Of a stretch of DNA of 11,428 nt, positions 7,726-11,428 are shown piece by piece. The stretch is taken from the NCBI GenBank assembly GCA_964496245.1, contig CAZBZG010000143.1:1-11428 (forward strand). Direction: 5' to 3'. The notes under the pieces were generated by a model. It saw only the letters and a list, made by a program, of their open reading frames with translations, ran no database searches and had not been told where the DNA came from. The first letter of the stretch is position 1; the number at the start of each line of letters is the position of its first letter. The stretch is from CAZBZG01 sp964496245. GTDB taxonomy: Bacteria; Planctomycetota; SZUA-567. The position numbers and the translations under genes were made by a program.

Positions 7726-9015
7726 TCAACCGCTCAGGTCGAGCACGGCGCTGCCCCACCCCTGCAGCCGGATGGAGGCCGGGACCGACGGCGCCCCGGG
7801 GATGGGCAGCGGCTCGAGCGTGGGCGCCGCGAGCTCCTTGAGAATGCGCCCGACCCGCACCTCCTGCTCGCCACCGCTTCCATTGAAGAGCAGCAGCGCC
7901 GAGCGCTTCCGATCCAGCGACGTCTTTCGGAGAACCAGGACGTCGGCATCGCCCGCATCGATCCGCTCCACGTGATTGTCCTGCTGGAAGAGCGGCTGCT
8001 GCCGCTTGATCTCGTTGACCTCGCGAATGAAATCCGTGAGGTCGTAGTTGGCGCCCTCGTAGTCGATCGGATTGGCATGGACCACGTGCGGCTTCTTCTG
8101 GAAGCCGTACTCGAACCCGATCGTGATCAACACGCCCGAACTGATGAGCGCGGTGAAGAGATAGTGCTGCTTGATGCGGGCCACGTCGCTGTTCCATTCG
8201 GCGGCCAACCGCTCGGTGTCGTGCGATTCGGGGAAGGCGACGGACCGGGCGTCGCCCGCGAGCACCTGGAGCTGATCGAGGAACCAGTCCTCCCGGTAGT
8301 CCCACCACTTGGCCGAATTGAAGACGAAGTCGTGTCCGACCCCGGCCAGCTCCACGGTCTGTTCGATGGGACAACCAAGGCTCTCGGCAAAAAACCGGGT
8401 CTCCGGCGCCCGATCCTTGGCCCGTTCGATCAGCTTCTTCCAGAGCTCCGCCGGCACCTGGTAGGCGGCGTCGCACCGGAACCCGCGCACGCCCAGATCC
8501 AGGAACAGTTCCACCACCTTCCACCAGTACTCGTGGAGGTTCTCCTTGTCGGGCGAACCAGCGTTGTCGACCTCGGACAGATCTCCCCACACCACGTATC
8601 CGCCGGGCGCTTTGTCGTCGACCGCACCGGGATTTTTGATGGAACCGTCGTCGTTGATCTTGTACCAGTTGCGGTGCTGTTTGGTCAGCGGGTTGTCGTA
8701 GGCCGTATGGTTGATCACCAGATCCACCATCACCTCGGTTCCCCGATCGCGGCACCGATCCACGAACCCCTTGAAGGCCTTCTTCTGTTCCTCGGGATCA
8801 TCCTGGGGAAAGAAGACCGGGCTGAACTTGAAGTAATCCCTTATGGAATATAGGCTTCCGGATGCGCCGGTCAGCTGGACGGGATTCAGGAAGACCCAAT
8901 TGAAGCCCATGTCCGCGGCGCGTTCCACATGAGGGAACCATTTGCCCACCTCCCCCACGAGTTTGGGGAACAGGTTGTAGATGAACGGGACGTCTGCGCT
9001 GTCATTATCGGACAT
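7726..9015 (-). CDS. GH13 alpha-amylase family enzyme
   Basis: This is a compact 429-residue (beta/alpha)8 enzyme of clan GH-H acting on alpha-glucosidic bonds. It begins almost directly at the barrel (FIYNLFPKLVGEVGKWFPHV, then MGFNWVFLNP). All four GH13 regions are present: region I DLVINHTAYDN (98-108); region II GFRCDAAY with nucleophile Asp182; region III FAESLG with acid/base Glu211; region IV FPESHDTERL with His265 and Asp266 as transition-state stabiliser. A short C-terminal beta domain closes the protein. No starch-binding module or signal peptide is visible, so it is probably cytoplasmic. The NHTAYDNPL...HRNWY...DGSIK stretch after region I resembles the corresponding part of GH13_3 maltosyltransferases (GlgE), so a transferase is possible; hydrolysis and transfer cannot be separated here. 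The start at 9015 has AAGGGAGAG upstream and is preferred to an ATG 30 codons earlier, which would lie inside the probable 5' leader. It is the first gene of the cluster. Confidence 0.92.
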   Translation of the reverse strand: MSDNDSADVPFIYNLFPKLVGEVGKWFPHVERAADMGFNWVFLNPVQLTGASGSLYSIRDYFKFSPVFFPQDDPEEQKKAFKGFVDRCRDRGTEVMVDLVINHTAYDNPLTKQHRNWYKINDDGSIKNPGAVDDKAPGGYVVWGDLSEVDNAGSPDKENLHEYWWKVVELFLDLGVRGFRCDAAYQVPAELWKKLIERAKDRAPETRFFAESLGCPIEQTVELAGVGHDFVFNSAKWWDYREDWFLDQLQVLAGDARSVAFPESHDTERLAAEWNSDVARIKQHYLFTALISSGVLITIGFEYGFQKKPHVVHANPIDYEGANYDLTDFIREVNEIKRQQPLFQQDNHVERIDAGDADVLVLRKTSLDRKRSALLLFNGSGGEQEVRVGRILKELAAPTLEPLPIPGAPSVPASIRLQGWGSAVLDLSG

Positions 9016-9023
9016 GGTGGACG

Positions 9024-9032
9024 CTCTCCCTT
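9024..9032 (-). promoter_or_regulatory. ribosome binding site of the GH13 gene
   Basis: AAGGGAGAG on the minus strand, eight bases before the ATG at 9015. It supports this start over the in-frame ATG at 9105. Confidence 0.6.
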
Positions 9033-9102
9033 GGCCCCTGTCGTTCCCAGCCGAGATGGGCCCCTGCCCCTGGACAATCACCCGTACCGGCCGTACACTA
9101 AA

Positions 9103-9130
9103 CACATAGGGAATGCGGCAATTCCGTCAA
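9103..9130 (-). promoter_or_regulatory. candidate sigma70-type promoter for the five-gene cluster
   Basis: On the minus strand, TTGACG (9125-9130) and TATGTG (9103-9108) are separated by 16 bases, a reasonable -35/-10 pair. Transcription would begin near 9096, giving a leader of about 80 nt before the GH13 start. This is a visual match only; the -35 is strong and the -10 weaker. Confidence 0.45.
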
Positions 9131-9139
9131 GAGGAATTG
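9119..9139. promoter_or_regulatory. inverted repeat, candidate operator
   Basis: A perfect 7-bp inverted repeat, CAATTCC (9119-9125) and GGAATTG (9133-9139), with a 7-bp spacer. The arm-to-arm centre spacing is 14 bp. It covers the -35 box of the leftward promoter, the usual place for a repressor site. A homodimeric regulator is the natural reader, but none is encoded in the window. Confidence 0.45.
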
Positions 9140-9235
9140 TTGATCGCGGGGGCAAAATGCCGATATGTAGAGAGGTTGCGTGCATGGGACAGGCCGCGGT
9201 GCCTGCCCTATGGGAATTGGATAGACAGTGACAGC

Positions 9236-9240
9236 GGAGG
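9236..9240 (+). promoter_or_regulatory. ribosome binding site of the TM2-domain gene
   Basis: GGAGG six bases before the ATG at 9247, a textbook Shine-Dalgarno sequence that fixes the start. Confidence 0.8.
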
Positions 9241-9246
9241 CGCAGT

Positions 9247-11154
9247 ATGGCTCGGGACGAAGACGAAATCCGCGACGAAGATCAGGAGGAGGCGGCCGAA
9301 GCCCAGGACACCGAGGACGAAGCGGCTGACGGCGAAGAAGAAGAGGTGGAGGTCGAGTCTCCGGAAGACGACGCCGAAGAGGGTGGCGAGGACGAAGAGA
9401 GCGAAGAAGCGGACGCTCCCGCACCGCCCGTGTCTTCCCGCCGGTCCTCCCGCGGAGGCGCCAAGCGTAGCAGCCGCGCGCAACCGGCCGGCCCCGCCAA
9501 GAGCCAGGGCACCGCGCTCCTCCTCAACGTCCTGCTCGGCTGGTTGGGGCTGGATCGATTCTATCTCGGTCACATGGGGATGGGCGCCACGAAACTGGCC
9601 GGTTTCATCCTGACCTGCGCGCTGCTCTTTGCACCGACCACCAGCATCTCGCCGGATTTCACGCCGGTCGTGGCCTATGCCCTGGCCTTTCTGCTCGGGG
9701 TCGGCATGGTCCTGCTTCCTCAAATCCACGACTTTTTCCTGATCGGCATGGGGCGCATGACCGACAAGGACGGGCGGCTCCTGAGCCGCGTCGGCAACGG
9801 GGAGACAAACCCGGACAATCGCTACCAGGGACGGGCCTTTCTGCTCTCGGTGTTCGGCGGCCTTATCGGCCAGGAGCGGTTTTACCTCAAGCAGAAGGTC
9901 TACGGCTACATCCGGGTCGCGCTGCTGGTCATCGGTCTCATCGTCTTCCTGGTGGGCAGCCCCCACTGGATCGGGTGGCGCGAACTCCCCGTGGCCACGG
10001 CCTTCCAGGCCGAGCGCGTGTCCCAGGAAGTGTCCATGCGGCCCATCCAGGGCGGCGACTGGAGTGAACCAGTGCCCCACCCCCTGTACTCCGAGGTAAA
10101 GGTGCGGCGCGTGGAGAACGCGATTCTCGGCGACCGGGAGACGGTCAGGCGCCTCGCCGCGCACAAGAACTACCGCCTCCTCCTCAAGCCCTTTCCCACG
10201 CCTCAAGAGGTGGAGGAATTCGAAGCCATGAACCGCGCCTTCTGGGAAGGCTTGGCCGAAACCGAGGCCATTCCGAAGAGCGAAGTGGCCAAGAAGCTGG
10301 GGTACGAGAAGACACCGCGGGAGGTCGGCGCCGAACGGAACCCCGACGGCGTTCCCTACGCCGAGCTTCCCGAGGGTATCGCAGTCGAGGAGCCACCCGC
10401 CCCCGACGCCGAAGCCGCCGATCTGGACGCCTACGACCGGATCACGCCGGATACGGCCAAGCGCATCGTGGTCCCGTTTTCAACGCCGGATCTCGAGACC
10501 GTGCGGCGAGAGGCCGTCTACAAGGTTCGTCAGCGCATGATCACGGGCGTCATGGGAGAACTGGGCGAACAGAGGCTTCCCATGGCCTTGCTTTCGTACG
10601 TCGACCGGTTCCCCTTGACATCGGGCCGCGAATCGCCCACCGTCCTGTTCGTCGGCACAGGCATTCTCGGCTTGGCCGTTCTGCTCTGGGCGATCGACGT
10701 CCTGCTCTTCGGCATGGGAAAGGCCAAAGACGCCAAGGGCAACCCGCTCGCCCTCGACCCGGTGCACGCCATCATCTTCTGCAGCGAGTGCGGGGAGGTC
10801 ATGACCATCGACCTGACCCAGGCGAACATGAAGCACATCGTCTGCCGGTACCCCGAATGCCGCGGCTACTGCGCACCTCCGAACCAGGAGGTCCTCGCGC
10901 AACTCAAGGGCCACCGCGACGCCATCCTCAACAACACGGTCTACACGGTCTGCTTTTTCATCGGCGTGATCGCCGCCGTGACCGCCGTGGTGTGCACGAT
11001 GTGGCCGAATCCCCTGGGCGAGGTGCCGCAGAACAGTCTGGCGAACATCCACACCGCCCGCAATCTCCTGTACGGCGGCATCCTGATTTTCTTCGGTCTC
11101 ACCGTGTGGCAGATGATCACGGCCGAACGCGAGAAGCCCGTGTGCGAGTTCTGA
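9247..11154 (+). CDS. membrane protein with duplicated TM2 domains and a cysteine-rich zinc-ribbon-like segment
   Basis: 635 residues, function unknown. Residues 3-56 are almost entirely Asp/Glu with Ala, followed by a basic Ser/Arg linker (63-78). A TM2 domain spans about 86-180 with the hallmark LGLDRFYLG (100-108) and the closing IHDFFLIGMGRMTDKDG. A second copy begins at about 193 with GGLIGQERFYL (204-214) and a helix to 237. Its expected closing part, AIDVLLFGMGKAKDAKGNP, appears only at about 482-500. The 230 residues between are hydrophilic and predicted soluble. A cysteine-rich segment follows (C512, C515, C533, C538, C542), suggesting a metal-binding knuckle. Two more hydrophobic helices (about 564-586 and 604-623) end the protein. 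There is no cleavable signal peptide; insertion would be through internal helices. TM2 domains are widespread and poorly understood. The gene is divergent from the GH cluster, and no functional link is evident beyond the shared intergenic region. Confidence 0.85.
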   Translation: MARDEDEIRDEDQEEAAEAQDTEDEAADGEEEEVEVESPEDDAEEGGEDEESEEADAPAPPVSSRRSSRGGAKRSSRAQPAGPAKSQGTALLLNVLLGWLGLDRFYLGHMGMGATKLAGFILTCALLFAPTTSISPDFTPVVAYALAFLLGVGMVLLPQIHDFFLIGMGRMTDKDGRLLSRVGNGETNPDNRYQGRAFLLSVFGGLIGQERFYLKQKVYGYIRVALLVIGLIVFLVGSPHWIGWRELPVATAFQAERVSQEVSMRPIQGGDWSEPVPHPLYSEVKVRRVENAILGDRETVRRLAAHKNYRLLLKPFPTPQEVEEFEAMNRAFWEGLAETEAIPKSEVAKKLGYEKTPREVGAERNPDGVPYAELPEGIAVEEPPAPDAEAADLDAYDRITPDTAKRIVVPFSTPDLETVRREAVYKVRQRMITGVMGELGEQRLPMALLSYVDRFPLTSGRESPTVLFVGTGILGLAVLLWAIDVLLFGMGKAKDAKGNPLALDPVHAIIFCSECGEVMTIDLTQANMKHIVCRYPECRGYCAPPNQEVLAQLKGHRDAILNNTVYTVCFFIGVIAAVTAVVCTMWPNPLGEVPQNSLANIHTARNLLYGGILIFFGLTVWQMITAEREKPVCEF

Positions 11155-11209
11155 CCGCTTTCCGGCCCATCCTCGAATGGCATGCGATGCATGACTCCCG
11201 GTTTCGCGG

Positions 11210-11233
11210 CATGCCCACCCAAGGGTGGGCATG
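11210..11233. repeat. perfect 11-bp palindrome, REP-like hairpin or terminator stem
   Basis: CATGCCCACCC, then AA, then GGGTGGGCATG. The stem is perfect and GC-rich, 55 bp after the TM2 stop codon, a good position for a transcription end. No T-run follows, so a classic intrinsic terminator is not supported; a dispersed REP-type palindrome is the other reading. Confidence 0.7.
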
Positions 11234-11257
11234 GCACCCGAGCGACCTGCCCGGATC

Positions 11258-11336
11258 AAAATCGGGATCGGGTTCGAAATCGGGGTCGAATGCGGCTGCG
11301 ATCGATCCCGATTTCGAGTTCGATCCCGATTTCGAT
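11258..11336. repeat. long imperfect inverted repeat made of 18-bp units (AAATCGGGATCG core)
   Basis: The left arm (11258-11290) carries two direct copies of an 18-bp unit starting AAATCGGG(A/G)TCG. The right arm (to 11336) carries two further copies in inverse orientation. Folded back, about 33 bp pair around a short loop near 11291-11299. Nearly all mismatches within the arms are transitions that would become G-U pairs in plus-strand RNA. This may be a dispersed repeat family or a structured RNA element; which it is cannot be told from one copy. Confidence 0.75.
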
Positions 11337-11381
11337 ACAGACACGGCAAACGTCACAATGGCGGTAGGGGGGTTGGGGTGC

Positions 11382-11404
11382 CACGGCCGGCTTGTCCGGC
11401 CGTG
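11382..11404. repeat. 9-bp palindrome with 5-nt loop
   Basis: CACGGCCGG, loop CTTGT, then CCGGCCGTG, a perfect stem. There is no T-run on either side. It could be a bidirectional termination stem shared with a gene beyond the window, or another REP-like palindrome. Confidence 0.6.
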
Positions 11405-11428
11405 CTTCGGACACCTCTTGCGGCACGG

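Larger units (their letters stand above)
9016..9246. other. divergent intergenic region between the GH cluster and the TM2 gene
   Basis: These 231 bp hold no convincing gene. They contain the leftward promoter candidate and the inverted repeat described separately. A weak rightward pair (TTGATC at 9140-9145, TATGTA at 9164-9169) could serve the TM2 gene. A short imperfect palindrome GTACCGGCCGTAC (9084-9096) lies at the predicted leftward transcription start. AT content rises locally compared with the flanking genes, as expected for a promoter region. Confidence 0.6.
11155..11428. other. non-coding region downstream of the TM2 gene
   Basis: No credible gene is visible to the window edge. Short open frames on both strands here are translations of the repeats and have no upstream Shine-Dalgarno sequence. 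The region holds three separate inverted repeats (listed individually). A 10-bp inverted pair with one mismatch (CATGGCACCC at 11230-11239 and GGGTGCCACG at 11376-11385) brackets the central one. Confidence 0.7.

Noticed and set aside
5250..7841. 863-codon open frame on the plus strand
   Set aside because: It is antisense to the GH2 gene and crosses the N gap. No family features; the minus strand has complete GH2 catalytic motifs.
9208..10206. 332-codon open frame on the minus strand opposite the TM2 gene
   Set aside because: It is a shadow of the plus-strand gene, which has a strong Shine-Dalgarno sequence and TM2 hallmarks. The His/Asp-rich product matches nothing recognisable.
11210..11233. 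Rho-independent terminator of the TM2 gene
   Set aside because: The stem is good but no T-run follows on either strand. It is listed as a palindrome, with termination as an alternative only.
11258..11336. Possible CRISPR fragment
   Set aside because: The units are adjacent, imperfect and occur in both orientations with no spacers of regular length, so they form a hairpin rather than an array.
10480..11349. 289-codon open frame on the minus strand over the TM2 gene end and the repeats
   Set aside because: Its N-terminus is only a translation of the hairpin repeat region and the rest is antisense to the TM2 gene. No ribosome binding site supports it.
11117..11356. Short frame with a DPDFEPDPDFDP-like product
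   Set aside because: The repetitive peptide arises directly from the 18-bp DNA repeat units. There is no start signal, and the structure is better explained as an inverted repeat.

Overview
The window is GC-rich bacterial DNA, probably a metagenomic or draft scaffold because it contains a run of ten Ns. Coding density is high. Five genes on the minus strand (1-9015) form one co-directional cluster of carbohydrate-active enzymes, and one gene on the plus strand (9247-11154) is transcribed away from it. No rRNA, tRNA, transposase or CRISPR array was found. The taxon cannot be fixed from sequence alone. A DUF4912-GH57 branching enzyme, a large acidic TM2-domain protein and intergenic GATCGAAATCGGGATC-type hairpin repeats are compatible with a PVC-type lineage (Kiritimatiellota, Lentisphaerota, Verrucomicrobiota) or a similar group. 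That placement is a low-confidence inference.

In the direction of transcription, the minus-strand cluster is: a GH13 alpha-amylase-type enzyme (9015-7726); a GH2 beta-galactosidase/beta-glucuronidase-like enzyme (7655-5304, crossing the N gap); a DUF4912-GH57 1,4-alpha-glucan branching enzyme (5264-2691, GTG start); an SGNH/GDSL_3 esterase (2630-1602); and a GH65 phosphorylase or glucosidase (1530 to beyond the left edge). Gaps between genes are about 40-70 bp. Four of the starts have a good Shine-Dalgarno sequence (the GH2 start is less certain) and no intrinsic terminator lies between the genes, so an operon is likely. None of the five proteins has a visible signal peptide, so the pathway appears cytoplasmic. 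GH13, GH57 and GH65 all act on alpha-glucosidic bonds. GH2 and the esterase suggest that a second, beta-linked and acylated glycan is also handled.

The 231-bp divergent region (9016-9246) carries a plausible sigma70-type promoter for the operon. A 21-bp inverted repeat (CAATTCC-N7-GGAATTG) overlaps its -35 box and looks like an operator.

The plus-strand gene encodes a 635-residue membrane protein with a very acidic N-terminus and a complete TM2 domain. A second TM2 domain appears to be split by an insertion of about 230 residues, and a cysteine-rich zinc-ribbon-like segment follows. The 274 bp after it hold no gene but three separate inverted repeats. The largest folds into a stem of roughly 33 bp built from four copies of an 18-bp unit.
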